This document shows, one piece after another, positions 44,338 through 52,904 of a stretch of DNA of 64,000 nt. A program made the position numbers and the translations under genes. Location: assembly GCA_002482645.1 (NCBI GenBank), contig DLGJ01000008.1:62001-126000 (forward strand). Reading direction: 5' to 3'. This stretch comes from Hyphomicrobiaceae bacterium UBA7697. GTDB taxonomy: Bacteria; Pseudomonadota; Alphaproteobacteria; Rhizobiales; Methyloligellaceae. The number at the start of each line of letters is the position of its first letter. The first letter of the stretch is position 1. Under the pieces are notes generated by a model, which made no database searches, had not been told where the DNA came from, and saw only the letters and a program-made list of their open reading frames with translations.

Positions 44338-45108
44338 GTGACGGGAATCAGGCCGCTCGTAGCCGGGAACTGGAAGATGAACGGGCTTGGAAGCTCGCTC
44401 GCGGAGTTGGCTTCGCTGCGGGACCGTCTCGAGGCGGCGCCGGTTCCGGAAGCCGATATCATGGTTTGCCCGCCCGCGACGCTGCTCTCCCGTGCCCGCG
44501 AGATCGTTGACGGGTCCCCGATCACGATCGGCGCACAAGACTGCCATCCGCTCCCATCGGGCGCGCATACCGGCGATATTTCCGCCGAAATGCTGGCCGA
44601 CGCCGGCGCCACGGCCGTCATTGTGGGCCATTCGGAGCGGCGGACCGACCACGGCGAATGCGATGCCCTGGTGCAGGCCAAGGCCCTCGCGGCCTACCGT
44701 GCCGGGCTCACGGCGATCGTCTGTATCGGCGAGACCGAGGCCCATTACCGGGACGGCAAGACCCTGGACATCCTCCGGACCCAGCTGGAGGGCTCGGTGC
44801 CGGAGGGCGCGCGCGCCACAAATACGGTGATCGCCTACGAGCCGGTCTGGGCGATCGGATCTGGACTCACGCCCACGCCGCAAGAGGTGGCCCAGGTTCA
44901 CGGCCTGATTCGCGCGGTCCTCGGCCAAATGCTGGGCGACGCCGAAGCGGGCGGCACGCGCATCCTCTATGGGGGGTCCGTCAAGCCCTCCAACGCGGCG
45001 GAACTCCTCTTCGTGCCGGAGGTGAACGGCGCCCTGGTCGGCGGGGCAAGCCTCAAGGCTGTGGATTTCTACGAAATTTTGGCGGTTTATGCCGCAACTC
45101 GCAGCTAG
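44338..45108 (+). CDS. tpiA: Triosephosphate isomerase
   Basis: Interconverts dihydroxyacetone phosphate and glyceraldehyde 3-phosphate. The 256 aa TIM barrel has catalytic Lys13 in AGNWKMN, His98 in VGHSERR and Glu168 in AYEPVWAIGSG, and the phosphate loop YGGSVKPSNA. The GTG start at 44338 is chosen because it follows GGGGAGGAAG; a longer frame upstream has no such site. A 170 bp region separates it from divergent ppiD. Confidence 0.97.
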   Translation: MTGIRPLVAGNWKMNGLGSSLAELASLRDRLEAAPVPEADIMVCPPATLLSRAREIVDGSPITIGAQDCHPLPSGAHTGDISAEMLADAGATAVIVGHSERRTDHGECDALVQAKALAAYRAGLTAIVCIGETEAHYRDGKTLDILRTQLEGSVPEGARATNTVIAYEPVWAIGSGLTPTPQEVAQVHGLIRAVLGQMLGDAEAGGTRILYGGSVKPSNAAELLFVPEVNGALVGGASLKAVDFYEILAVYAATRS

Positions 45109-45210
45109 ACAGACCCTCGAAAACCCTGGGTCTAAGCTTGCAAATCGGTTAATGTTCTGCATTCTGCCGATATGACGAGGGCAGGGGGCCACGACTTTCA
45201 CGGGGAGCGG

Positions 45211-45804
45211 ATGACGAAGCTGCGTTCAATCGCCGCCGTACTGTTCGCTTTTTCACTCGCCGCGCCAGCTTGTACCGCTTTTGCGGAGCCTTTGGAGCGG
45301 GAGCAATGCGACGCGCTGAAAGTCCAAATCAAGACATTGCTGACCCCAACAGTCGGCGCGGCTCTGCAACACGGACCCGATTGGGTCAAAGACCATCTGC
45401 ACGACCAGGACATGATCGAACAGGTGCGCCAGTACCTGTCGGTGGAAGAACAAATCGCCTTTCGCTGCCGCACGGACGGGGTGCGCATCCCGAAGCCGGA
45501 ACCGCCCTCGCTGCCTGACCGCAAACCGCCTGTTCCCACCTATGTGATGGCTGGCGTGGCCGCCTCGACGCTCATGCCTCTCCGGAACCCTTCGAGACCG
45601 GTCGCGGACGAGATCGCGTCGGCGCTCGCCGAAAGCGAAGGAGAAGGGGACATCGACGACAACACGGATCTTGCCGCGGACGACAACACAGCCGCCGCCA
45701 ATGCGCCGGCTCCGGCCGCGGCCAGCACCGCTGCGCCAGGGGCTAGCCAAGCCATAGCGGATTCGGATAAGACAGCGCCTTCCGGTAACAAGGCGACACA
45801 ATGA
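45211..45804 (+). CDS. Exported protein of unknown function upstream of secG
   Basis: A 197 aa protein. ATG 45211 is preceded by GGGAGCGG and opens a clear signal peptide (MTKLRSIAAVLFAFSLAAPA, cleavage likely after AFA). The mature part has two Cys residues, a helical segment (LHDQDMIEQVRQYLSVEEQI) and a proline-rich linker, then an acidic Ala/Asp/Pro-rich low-complexity tail (about 140-197). No family was recognised. It overlaps the secG start (ATGA), so it is co-expressed with a translocase subunit. Confidence 0.7.
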   Translation: MTKLRSIAAVLFAFSLAAPACTAFAEPLEREQCDALKVQIKTLLTPTVGAALQHGPDWVKDHLHDQDMIEQVRQYLSVEEQIAFRCRTDGVRIPKPEPPSLPDRKPPVPTYVMAGVAASTLMPLRNPSRPVADEIASALAESEGEGDIDDNTDLAADDNTAAANAPAPAAASTAAPGASQAIADSDKTAPSGNKATQ

Positions 45805-46181
45805 CGACCGTAATTCTTCTGATCCACGTGATGATCGCGCTCGCCCTCGTGGGCGTCGTTCTGCTTCAGCGCTCCGAAGGCGGCGCGCTCGGTATTGGCG
45901 GCGGTGGCGGCGCGGGCGGCGGCTTCATGACCGGCCGCAGCGCCGGCGATGCGCTCACGCGGACGACAGCCATTCTGGCGGCGTGCTTTTTCGCCACCAG
46001 CCTGACGCTATCGATCTTGGCCAGCCACAATTCCGGCACGGCCCCGTCGATCGTGCCGACCAGCGGCGGCGAGGGCGGCCTTTCGCCACTGGCGATCCCC
46101 GGCCAATCGACACCAGCGGCACCGGAAGCTCCGTCGGCTCCGGAAGCTCCCTCGGGCCCGCAAGTCCCGCAATCCAACTGA
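45801..46181 (+). CDS. secG: Preprotein translocase subunit SecG
   Basis: Small accessory subunit of the SecYEG channel. The 126 aa protein has two transmembrane helices (VILLIHVMIALALVGVVLLQ and TTAILAACFFATSLTLSIL) separated by the hallmark Gly-rich cytosolic loop RSEGGALGIGGG...GGGFMTGRSAGD. The Pro/Ala/Ser-rich C-terminal tail (about 85-126) is typical of alphaproteobacteria. It precedes pyrG by 100 bp. Confidence 0.93.
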   Translation: MTTVILLIHVMIALALVGVVLLQRSEGGALGIGGGGGAGGGFMTGRSAGDALTRTTAILAACFFATSLTLSILASHNSGTAPSIVPTSGGEGGLSPLAIPGQSTPAAPEAPSAPEAPSGPQVPQSN

Positions 46182-46183
46182 TT

Positions 46184-46233
46184 CCGGGCGAGAGTTTCTC
46201 ACAGGAAATTCTGCGCCAAGACGTCTCGCCCGG
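46184..46233 (+). repeat. Inverted repeat between secG and pyrG
   Basis: CCGGGCGAGA (46184-46193) and TCTCGCCCGG (46224-46233) are exactly complementary over 10 bp with a 30 nt loop. The structure starts 2 bp after the secG stop. It could be a terminator stem without a T-run, or part of a pyrG leader. Confidence 0.45.
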
Positions 46234-46281
46234 CATGTTTGGGCTGCGCGCGGATGCAGACTCGGTGTAGGGTCGAGGCCC

Positions 46282-47910
46282 ATGGCGCGGTACGTCTTCA
46301 TCACCGGCGGCGTGGTTTCCTCACTCGGCAAGGGGCTTGCTTCGGCAGCGCTTGGGGCGCTTTTGCAGGCGCGCGGCTTTCGTGTGCGCCTGTGCAAGCT
46401 TGACCCCTATCTAAATGTCGATCCGGGGACCATGAGCCCCTACCAGCACGGCGAGGTCTTCGTTACCGACGACGGTGCGGAGACGGACCTCGACCTCGGC
46501 CATTACGAGCGCTTCACCGGCCGGCCCGCCAAACAGGCGGACAACATCACCACCGGGCGGATCTATCAGGAGATCATCGCCAAGGAGCGCCGGGGCGACT
46601 ATCTGGGCGCCACCGTCCAGGTCATCCCCCACGTGACCGACGCCATCAAGAACTTCGTCGTTACCGGAAACGAGGATGTCGACTTCGTGCTCTGCGAGAT
46701 CGGGGGCACCGTCGGCGACATCGAGGGTCTGCCGTTCTTCGAGGCGATCCGCCAGCTCGGCAACGAGTTGCCGCGTGGCACGAGCGCCTTCGTTCATCTG
46801 ACCCTGCTGCCCTACATCCCGAGCGCCGGGGAACTGAAGACAAAGCCGACCCAGCACTCCGTCAAGGAGTTGCGCTCGATCGGCATCCAGCCGGACGTTC
46901 TGCTCTGCCGCGCGGACCGGCCCTTGCCGCCGGACGAACGGCGCAAGATCGCTCTGTTCTGTAACGTCCGTCCCGAGGCCGTCATCCAGGCGCTCGATGT
47001 CTCCAGCATCTACGACGTGCCGCTCGCCTATCACTACGAGGGGCTGGACAGCGAGCTTCTGGCCGCGTTCGGCATGACCGGCGCGCCTCAACCGGACCTG
47101 TCGCTGTGGCGGGAGATCTCCAGCACGATCGCCGAGCCGGACGGCGAGGTGACGATCGCCATCGTCGGCAAGTACACGGGGCTGAAGGACGCCTACAAAT
47201 CCCTGAGCGAGGCCCTGACCCATGGCGGTATCGCCAACAAGGTCAAGGTCAATCTCGAATGGATCGAGTCCGAGATTTTCGAGAGCGAGGATGCGGCGGC
47301 GTACCTTGAGAACGTGAACGGAATTCTCGTGCCGGGCGGCTTCGGCGAACGCGGCTCCGAAGGAAAGATCTACGCCGCGCGCTATGCCCGGAAGCGAAAG
47401 TTTCCGTATTTCGGAATCTGTTTCGGGATGCAAATGGCCGTACTCGAGGTCGCGCGGCACGTGGCGGGACTCGAGAACGCGAGTTCCACCGAGTTCGGCC
47501 CGACGGACGAACCGCTGATCGGCCTCATGACCGAGTGGATGAAAGGCGACGAACTGGAGCGCCGCGAGCAGAACGGCGACCTTGGCGGCACCATGCGGCT
47601 CGGCGCCTACGAGGCGACGCTCGCCGCCGACAGCAAGGTCGCCGAAATCTACGGAACGACGGAAATCTCAGAGCGCCACCGGCACCGCTACGAAGTGAAC
47701 ATGCGCTACCGCGAACGCCTCGAGCGCGCCGGGCTCCGCTTCTCGGGCCTGTCGCCGGATGGCCTCCTGCCGGAGATCGTCGAGATTCCCGGCCACCCTT
47801 GGTTCGTCGGCGTTCAATTCCATCCCGAGTTGAAGTCGCGGCCGTTCGCGCCGCATCCTCTTTTCAAATCCTTCATCGCCGCGGCGGTGGAGCAGAGCCG
47901 TTTGGTTTAA
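46282..47910 (+). CDS. pyrG: CTP synthase
   Basis: Forms CTP from UTP, ATP and glutamine. The 542 aa protein has the N-terminal synthetase domain (MARYVFITGGVVSSLGKGLA; SPYQHGEVFVTDDGAETDLD) and the C-terminal amidotransferase with nucleophile Cys in FGICFGMQMAVLE and the His-Pro-Glu in QFHPELKSRP. Position next to secG is common in alphaproteobacteria. Length is exactly typical. Confidence 0.97.
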   Translation: MARYVFITGGVVSSLGKGLASAALGALLQARGFRVRLCKLDPYLNVDPGTMSPYQHGEVFVTDDGAETDLDLGHYERFTGRPAKQADNITTGRIYQEIIAKERRGDYLGATVQVIPHVTDAIKNFVVTGNEDVDFVLCEIGGTVGDIEGLPFFEAIRQLGNELPRGTSAFVHLTLLPYIPSAGELKTKPTQHSVKELRSIGIQPDVLLCRADRPLPPDERRKIALFCNVRPEAVIQALDVSSIYDVPLAYHYEGLDSELLAAFGMTGAPQPDLSLWREISSTIAEPDGEVTIAIVGKYTGLKDAYKSLSEALTHGGIANKVKVNLEWIESEIFESEDAAAYLENVNGILVPGGFGERGSEGKIYAARYARKRKFPYFGICFGMQMAVLEVARHVAGLENASSTEFGPTDEPLIGLMTEWMKGDELERREQNGDLGGTMRLGAYEATLAADSKVAEIYGTTEISERHRHRYEVNMRYRERLERAGLRFSGLSPDGLLPEIVEIPGHPWFVGVQFHPELKSRPFAPHPLFKSFIAAAVEQSRLV

Positions 47911-47925
47911 CGATTGGAACCATCT

Positions 47926-48351
47926 ATGTCCGATGTAGTCCGTAAAGCCTCTTGCGCGTGCGGGCAGGTCCGGGTCGAGACCCGGGGAGAGCCCTATCGT
48001 GTCGGCGTCTGTCACTGCATGACATGCCGGAAGGCGCATGGCGCGCCGTTCAATTTCTATGCGGTGTTCCCGCCCGAGGCGGTGAGCGTCTCCGGCGAGG
48101 TCATCGCGTTCGCCAGCACGGAAAAGGTCCGGCGCTACTCCTGCCGCAATTGCGGCGCGCCGATCTATTCGACCTATTTCCGCGAGGACGAGTTCTACGT
48201 TCATCCCGGCTCGTTCGACGATGTCGGTGCGTTCACGCCGACTTACGAGCTTTGGATGAAGCGCCGGGAGCCGTGGCTCCCAACCTTCCCGACCTGTGTC
48301 AGCCACTTCGAAGAGAGCCGGCACAAATGGACGCGGCGGGAGCCGGAATAG
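47926..48351 (+). CDS. GFA-family (Mss4-like fold) zinc protein
   Basis: A 141 aa protein with paired zinc-binding cysteines: CACGQV, CHCMTCRK and CRNCGAPIY. These match the glutathione-dependent formaldehyde-activating enzyme (GFA/Gfa-like) family, whose members bind zinc and are mostly of unknown activity; the original GFA speeds glutathione-formaldehyde adduct formation. ATG 47926 is preferred over TTG 47914, although both have weak ribosome-binding sites. It converges with aqpZ. Confidence 0.85.
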   Translation: MSDVVRKASCACGQVRVETRGEPYRVGVCHCMTCRKAHGAPFNFYAVFPPEAVSVSGEVIAFASTEKVRRYSCRNCGAPIYSTYFREDEFYVHPGSFDDVGAFTPTYELWMKRREPWLPTFPTCVSHFEESRHKWTRREPE

Positions 48352-48375
48352 GGCTCCGCGCCGCCTCGCCGCCCG

Positions 48376-49143
48376 CTATTTTTGCGGTGCGGACGCTCCT
48401 GGCGCGACGTCCGAGTCGCCTTCGCCCCGTACCGGGATTTCGTCGTCGCCCGTCAGCACGCCGCCCGCGCGGAACAACATCGCCGCCAGTATCGCACCGA
48501 TGAACGGTGCCGCGATGAACAGCCATACTTGCGAAAGGGCCGTGGGATTCGTGCCCGCGCCAACAAGAGCCGGACCGATCGACCGCGCCGGATTGACCGA
48601 CGTGCCCGTGATGTTGATGCCGAGAAGATGCAGCGCCACCAGCGTCAGGCCGATAGCGAGGCCGGCAAGTCCGACCGGCGCCCCCTTCTGCGTGACGCCG
48701 AGGATGCATACGAGGAACAGGAACGTGCCGACGACCTCGTAGACGAAGGCGGAAGTCATGCTGTATTCGCCGAGATAGCCTTCACCCCAGCCGTTTTGCC
48801 CGAGCGAGCCCGTCCATCCGGACGCCTTTCCGGAGAGGATGAGATAAAGCACCGCCGCGCCCGCGATCGCACCCAGAACCTGCGCGATCACATAGGTGAT
48901 GAAATCGGAAACGGTCATGCGCCCGGCCACGAGCACACCGAGACTGACGGCCGGATTGATGTGGCAGCCGGAGACCTGTCCGATGCCGTAAGCCATGGCC
49001 ACGATGGTCAAACCGAACGCCATGGCAATGCCGAGAATGGTGACTGCGGTTGGGCCTTCCCCCATGCCCGCGATCACAGCGGTTCCGCAACCGATAAGAA
49101 CCAATGCAAACGTGCCGATAAATTCGGCCACAGCCTTGTTCAT
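48376..49143 (-). CDS. aqpZ: Aquaporin Z (MIP family water channel)
   Basis: Water channel in the inner membrane. The 255 aa protein has six predicted helices and the two half-helix NPA boxes, SGCHINPAVSLG and GTSVNPARSIGPAL, the second followed by Arg-Ser as in the water-selective filter. The pattern favours AqpZ over GlpF, since no second Asp follows the NPAR box and the filter positions look AqpZ-like. The C-terminal extension is Gly/Asp/Ala-rich. It is divergent from kdsA. Confidence 0.92.
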   Translation of the reverse strand: MNKAVAEFIGTFALVLIGCGTAVIAGMGEGPTAVTILGIAMAFGLTIVAMAYGIGQVSGCHINPAVSLGVLVAGRMTVSDFITYVIAQVLGAIAGAAVLYLILSGKASGWTGSLGQNGWGEGYLGEYSMTSAFVYEVVGTFLFLVCILGVTQKGAPVGLAGLAIGLTLVALHLLGINITGTSVNPARSIGPALVGAGTNPTALSQVWLFIAAPFIGAILAAMLFRAGGVLTGDDEIPVRGEGDSDVAPGASAPQK

Positions 49144-49289
49144 CTAAGTCCCTCCCAATGAATGGCTGCCAAGGATTCGTCCAGACCGGCCCTTGTGCCG
49201 CTTCGCCCGAACTCTGCCTTGTCAATTCATGACATTGACACGATTCCCGACAGTTGACGCATGCCATTCGCCGCCCCATGAAGGACGCC

Positions 49290-50141
49290 ATGAATGAAGC
49301 TCTCAAGCCGGCGCCAGCCGCCTCGGTCTCCGTCGGCAATGTCGTTTTCGGAAACGCCCTGCCGCTCGCGGTGATGGCGGGGCCTTGCGCCCTGGAGAGC
49401 CGGGCGCATGCGCTGGAAACGGCCGCCGCGCTAAAGGAAATCGCCGGGCGGCTCGGTATCGGGCTCGTCTACAAATCCTCGTTCGACAAGGCCAACCGGA
49501 CGAGCCTCGGCAGCGCACGGGGGCTTGGCCTGAAAGAGGCCTTGCCGATCTTCGCCGAGATCCGCGAAAGCACGGGTCTCCCCGTGGTTACCGATGTCCA
49601 CGAACCGGATCAGTGCGCCGCCGCGGCCGAGGCGGTCGATGTCCTTCAGATTCCTGCCTTCCTCTGCCGGCAGACCGATCTTCTCGTGGCCGCCGCGAAA
49701 ACCGGCAAGGCGGTCAACGTCAAGAAGGGGCAATTTCTGGCTCCGTGGGACATGCGCCACGTGGTGGCGAAGGTCGCCGCCGCGGGCAACCCGAACGTCC
49801 TCGTGACCGAGCGCGGCGTCTCGTTCGGCTACAACACGCTCGTCTCGGATATGCGAGCGTTGCCCATTCTCGCCGAGACCGGCGCGCCGGTCATTTTCGA
49901 CGCGACCCATTCGGTTCAACAGCCCGGCGGGCAGGGTGGCACCAGCGGCGGCGAACGGCGCTTCGTCCCTGTGCTGGCACGCGCTGCGGCGGCGGTCGGC
50001 ATCGCCGGCGTCTTCATCGAGACCCATCAGGACCCGGATACGGCGCCATCGGACGGTCCAAACATGGTCCCGCTTCGCGAGCTCGAGGGCTTGCTCAAGG
50101 AAATCATGGACTTCGACGCGATAGCGAAGAACCGCGCATAA
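49290..50141 (+). CDS. kdsA: 3-deoxy-8-phosphooctulonate synthase (KDO-8-P synthase)
   Basis: Condenses PEP with arabinose 5-phosphate to KDO-8-P for the LPS core. The 283 aa TIM barrel has AGPCALESRAHALE, YKSSFDKANRTSL, TDVHEPDQC (metal-site region), IPAFLCRQTDLL, VTERGVSFGYNTLV and DATHSVQQPGG. ATG 49290 is chosen because of AAGGA 5 bp ahead; in-frame ATG 49278 is possible. In many proteobacteria kdsA lies between pyrG and eno; here eno is 4.8 kb further on. Confidence 0.95.
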   Translation: MNEALKPAPAASVSVGNVVFGNALPLAVMAGPCALESRAHALETAAALKEIAGRLGIGLVYKSSFDKANRTSLGSARGLGLKEALPIFAEIRESTGLPVVTDVHEPDQCAAAAEAVDVLQIPAFLCRQTDLLVAAAKTGKAVNVKKGQFLAPWDMRHVVAKVAAAGNPNVLVTERGVSFGYNTLVSDMRALPILAETGAPVIFDATHSVQQPGGQGGTSGGERRFVPVLARAAAAVGIAGVFIETHQDPDTAPSDGPNMVPLRELEGLLKEIMDFDAIAKNRA

Positions 50142-50164
50142 CCCACGTTAGCCTTTCAGGCCCT

Positions 50165-51145
50165 TTACGCCGGCGCAATCAAATGCTCCGTCTCGGAATC
50201 CCAGCGCCAGAGCCGCGCGTTGGTGAGATGCGTTCCGCCGATCCAACGATCGATGACGTGATGTTCCGCCCAGTCGGCGCGTCCCGCGATCACGTCCTTG
50301 CCGAGCGTGGTCAGCGCCGGCTGGCTTTTCACATAGGCCTCCATGCGGGCCTTATCTTCGAATTGGAACGGGGCGCACTCCAACCCGGCGACGAGCGGCT
50401 TGGGCGCCATCGCCAGGCCGTCGAGGAGGCGCCAGAAGCTCCAATCGCCCATGAATTCGGCCTCTTCCATCTTCTGCGCCGTGCCGAACAGCGCGACGGA
50501 CGACAACGCGGTCTTGGCTTCGAGACAGGCAAGCATCTGCCGCTCCGTACGCGACAGGCCGTCGGGGCCGGGGAGTTCCTCGAGCATCCGGACCACGGCG
50601 CCGCGCAGGAACGGCAAGGCCGACAGGTCCTCTTTCAGGAGATGCCCCCAGGCTTCCGGTGTGGCCTGACGAAAGGCCGCCCAGGCTCTGACCGCAAGAT
50701 CGAGCTGGCTCTGCGTCATGGGCCGCGCCTGCGTGATCTGTTCGGCGATCGTTTCAGGCTCCTGGCGGCCGATATAGTCGTCGGTCTGAACCAGCAGCAG
50801 CGTTTCGGGCTCGCGGGGATGGTCGGCGAACCAGTCCAACGCCTGGATCAGTTGAAGCTGATCGTAAAGGTCGTGCTCGAACCATAGAACCACACGGTCG
50901 AAATCCGCACTGATGCCGAGGCCGCGATCGCGGGACGTAAGTTCGAATTCGATGGCCCTTTCGTCGCCCGCGCCCGAGCCCGCGAGATAGGAAATCCGTA
51001 TCCCGGTCAGTTCTTCCAGGCTGTCGGTGAGCGGGACCGGGCCTTCGTACAGCACATCGCGCCAGGGCAGAACCTCGGTCCCGGCCAATGTCCGCCGTAG
51101 AAGCTCGCCGGCCGAATCGCCGTTGGTGATGATGAGATCGGTCAT
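50165..51145 (-). CDS. DUF1835-domain protein of unknown function
   Basis: A 326 aa protein with the DUF1835 opening (DLIITNGDSAGELLRRTLAG, LPWRDVLYEGPVPL) and the segment VVLWFEHDLYDQLQLIQALDW. Members are often annotated as RNA polymerase subunit sigma-like by mistake. No enzymatic motif is clear. It may start at ATG 51145 or GTG 51151. It sits 21 bp downstream of queF on the same strand and so probably shares a transcript with the queuosine genes. Confidence 0.75.
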   Translation of the reverse strand: MTDLIITNGDSAGELLRRTLAGTEVLPWRDVLYEGPVPLTDSLEELTGIRISYLAGSGAGDERAIEFELTSRDRGLGISADFDRVVLWFEHDLYDQLQLIQALDWFADHPREPETLLLVQTDDYIGRQEPETIAEQITQARPMTQSQLDLAVRAWAAFRQATPEAWGHLLKEDLSALPFLRGAVVRMLEELPGPDGLSRTERQMLACLEAKTALSSVALFGTAQKMEEAEFMGDWSFWRLLDGLAMAPKPLVAGLECAPFQFEDKARMEAYVKSQPALTTLGKDVIAGRADWAEHHVIDRWIGGTHLTNARLWRWDSETEHLIAPA

Positions 51146-51166
51146 TCGCACGGACCTTCGTCTCGA

Positions 51167-51628
51167 CTAGCCGCGGCCGCGATAAGGCGCAACGCCCTGG
51201 TCGGGAATCCAAAGACCGTCCGGCGGCGTCCCGTGCTGCCAGAACACATCGATCGGGATTCCCCCGCGCGGATACCAATACCCGCCGATCCGGAGCCAAG
51301 CCGGCTCAATCAACCCGACGATCGTCTTGCCGATCGTCAGCGTGGTGTCCTCGTGAAAGGCGGCCGTGTTGCGGAAGCTTCCGAGAAACAGCTTGAGGGA
51401 CTTCGATTCCAGCAGCCATTGGCCGGGGGCGTAGTCCACGACGAAATGTGCGAAGTCCGGCTGTCCGGTAACAGGGCACAGGCAGGTGAACTCGGGAGCC
51501 GTGAAGCGCGCGATATACGCGGTGTCCGGATGCGGATTGGGCACCCGTTCCAGCACTGCCTCGTCCGGTGACGCGGGCAGCGGCGCCGTCTTCCCGAGCT
51601 GCCGAAGGCCCGCATCCTTCCTCGCCAT
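51167..51628 (-). CDS. queF: NADPH-dependent 7-cyano-7-deazaguanine reductase (preQ0 reductase)
   Basis: Reduces preQ0 to preQ1 in queuosine synthesis. The 153 aa single-domain tunnel-fold protein has the catalytic Cys/Asp in LCPVTGQPDFAH and the family motif ESKSLKLFLGSFRN followed by HEDTT. It is the last queuosine gene of the minus-strand set and lies 3 bp after queD. Confidence 0.94.
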   Translation of the reverse strand: MARKDAGLRQLGKTAPLPASPDEAVLERVPNPHPDTAYIARFTAPEFTCLCPVTGQPDFAHFVVDYAPGQWLLESKSLKLFLGSFRNTAAFHEDTTLTIGKTIVGLIEPAWLRIGGYWYPRGGIPIDVFWQHGTPPDGLWIPDQGVAPYRGRG

Positions 51629-51631
51629 GGT

Positions 51632-52012
51632 TTACTCCGCCGCCATCCGCATCGGCGGCCCGTGATAGACGCAACCCTCGTGACAGGAATCCCGCGCCAC
51701 AACGATCTCCGCCAGACCGGGCAACCGATTGTGCAAGCGGTCCCAAAGCCACATGGCGATCCGCTCCAGCGTCGGCGCCGACAGCCCTTCGATCTCGTTC
51801 AGCATACGATGATCGAGTGCGTCGCGCGCATCCTCGACCGCGGCTTCCAACTCGTCGAAATGCAAGACAATTCCAGTGTCCTCGTCCGGCTGCCCATCCA
51901 CGGTGATACGCGCGCGGAACGAATGCCCATGCACCCGCGCATTGGGATGGCCGGGTGGGGCCGACGGCAGGTAGTGGGCCGCCTCGAAGAAGAACTCTTT
52001 GTAAATTCGCAT
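51632..52012 (-). CDS. queD: 6-carboxytetrahydropterin synthase-like protein QueD with altered active site
   Basis: Tunnel-fold enzyme expected to convert dihydroneopterin triphosphate to 6-carboxytetrahydropterin in preQ0 synthesis. The 126 aa protein keeps the zinc ligands H13 (FEAAHYLPS), H28 and H30 (VHGHSF) and the catalytic-dyad segment LDHRMLN. However, the usual catalytic Cys in GHKCGRLHGH-type motifs is Asn24 here (GHPNARVHGH). The Glu of the ETC motif also reads Asp (RDSCHEGC). It may have changed chemistry or use an alternative residue. It lies between queE and queF. Confidence 0.88.
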   Translation of the reverse strand: MRIYKEFFFEAAHYLPSAPPGHPNARVHGHSFRARITVDGQPDEDTGIVLHFDELEAAVEDARDALDHRMLNEIEGLSAPTLERIAMWLWDRLHNRLPGLAEIVVARDSCHEGCVYHGPPMRMAAE

Positions 52013-52084
52013 TTGGGCTGTTTAGGGGATTTTTGCGCTGGCCGCCAGACCCTGCACACCGTAGCGCGCGGACACGTCGGAGAC

Positions 52085-52720
52085 CTACGGGAGGCCAAGC
52101 AGCTTGTGCGTCTGTAAGCTCAACCGCCATCTCGGATGATCGAGGCAATAGCCTATGGCAGCACGTAAATTTTCGGTGCCCCCGGCGCGATCGTCCAACG
52201 GCTGAAGCAGGAAATGCTCGAAGGCCAGACCGTCCACGTCCTCGGGCGAAATGGCCTCTTGCGGGAAGACGAGCTTCAGCTCGTCGCCGGAACGTTGCCG
52301 CAGCCGGACGCCGGGCTTGGGGCTGACGCAGATCCAGTCGATCGACGAAAGCACGGGAAGGCTGCCATTGGTCTCGATCGCGACCTCGAAGCCCATCGCA
52401 TGGAGCGCGCCGACAAAGGCCTCGTCGACCTGCAGCATGGGTTCGCCGCCGGTCAGAACCACGAAGGGGGGCGCGCCGGAATTGCCGCGCCATGCCGCCA
52501 AACAGGCTTGTGCGAGCCCTTCCGACGTCTCGAATTTGCCGCCGCCAGGACCGCCGGTGCCGACAAAGTCCGTGTCGCAAAAATTGCAGAGGGCGTCCGC
52601 GCGATCCGCCTCGCGTCCGGACCACAGATTGCAGCCGGCAAAGCGGCAGAACACGGCCGGCCGGCCGGCCTGCGCCCCTTCGCCCTGGAGCGTGTAGTAG
52701 ATTTCCTTGACGGCATACAT
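52085..52720 (-). CDS. queE: 7-carboxy-7-deazaguanine synthase (radical SAM)
   Basis: Radical S-adenosylmethionine enzyme that contracts the pterin ring to 7-carboxy-7-deazaguanine. The 211 aa protein starts MYAVKEIYYTLQGEGAQAGR, with the cluster region CRFAGCNLWSG...LCNFCDTDFVG in the expanded spacing typical of proteobacterial QueE, and the SAM-binding LTGGEPMLQ. ATG 52720 is the family start though no good ribosome-binding site precedes it; an upstream in-frame extension encodes a repetitive basic peptide and is rejected. Confidence 0.92.
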   Translation of the reverse strand: MYAVKEIYYTLQGEGAQAGRPAVFCRFAGCNLWSGREADRADALCNFCDTDFVGTGGPGGGKFETSEGLAQACLAAWRGNSGAPPFVVLTGGEPMLQVDEAFVGALHAMGFEVAIETNGSLPVLSSIDWICVSPKPGVRLRQRSGDELKLVFPQEAISPEDVDGLAFEHFLLQPLDDRAGGTENLRAAIGYCLDHPRWRLSLQTHKLLGLP

Positions 52721-52759
52721 GAGCGGGAAGGTGGGTTTTTCCCGCCTCGGAGGCAAGAC

Positions 52760-52804
52760 CTTCAACCGCTTGATCTTCAACCGCTCGACCTGCAACCGCT
52801 TGCG
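52760..52804. repeat. Three 15 bp tandem repeats upstream of queE
   Basis: Imperfect units CTTCAACCGCTTGAT, CTTCAACCGCTCGAC and CTGCAACCGCTTGCG run head to tail between cytochrome c and queE. On the queE strand they read as a repeated Arg-Leu-Lys/Glu-rich frame with no start of its own. Could be a binding array or slippage product. Confidence 0.6.
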
Positions 52805-52904
52805 GTCCAACGAAAATCGCCCGGACGTTCCGCGCCGCCTGTTCCGGGATCCGGTGGCAGACACGGAAAATCCGGGCGTGGGTCATCGCCGGGAAGGCGG
52901 ATGA

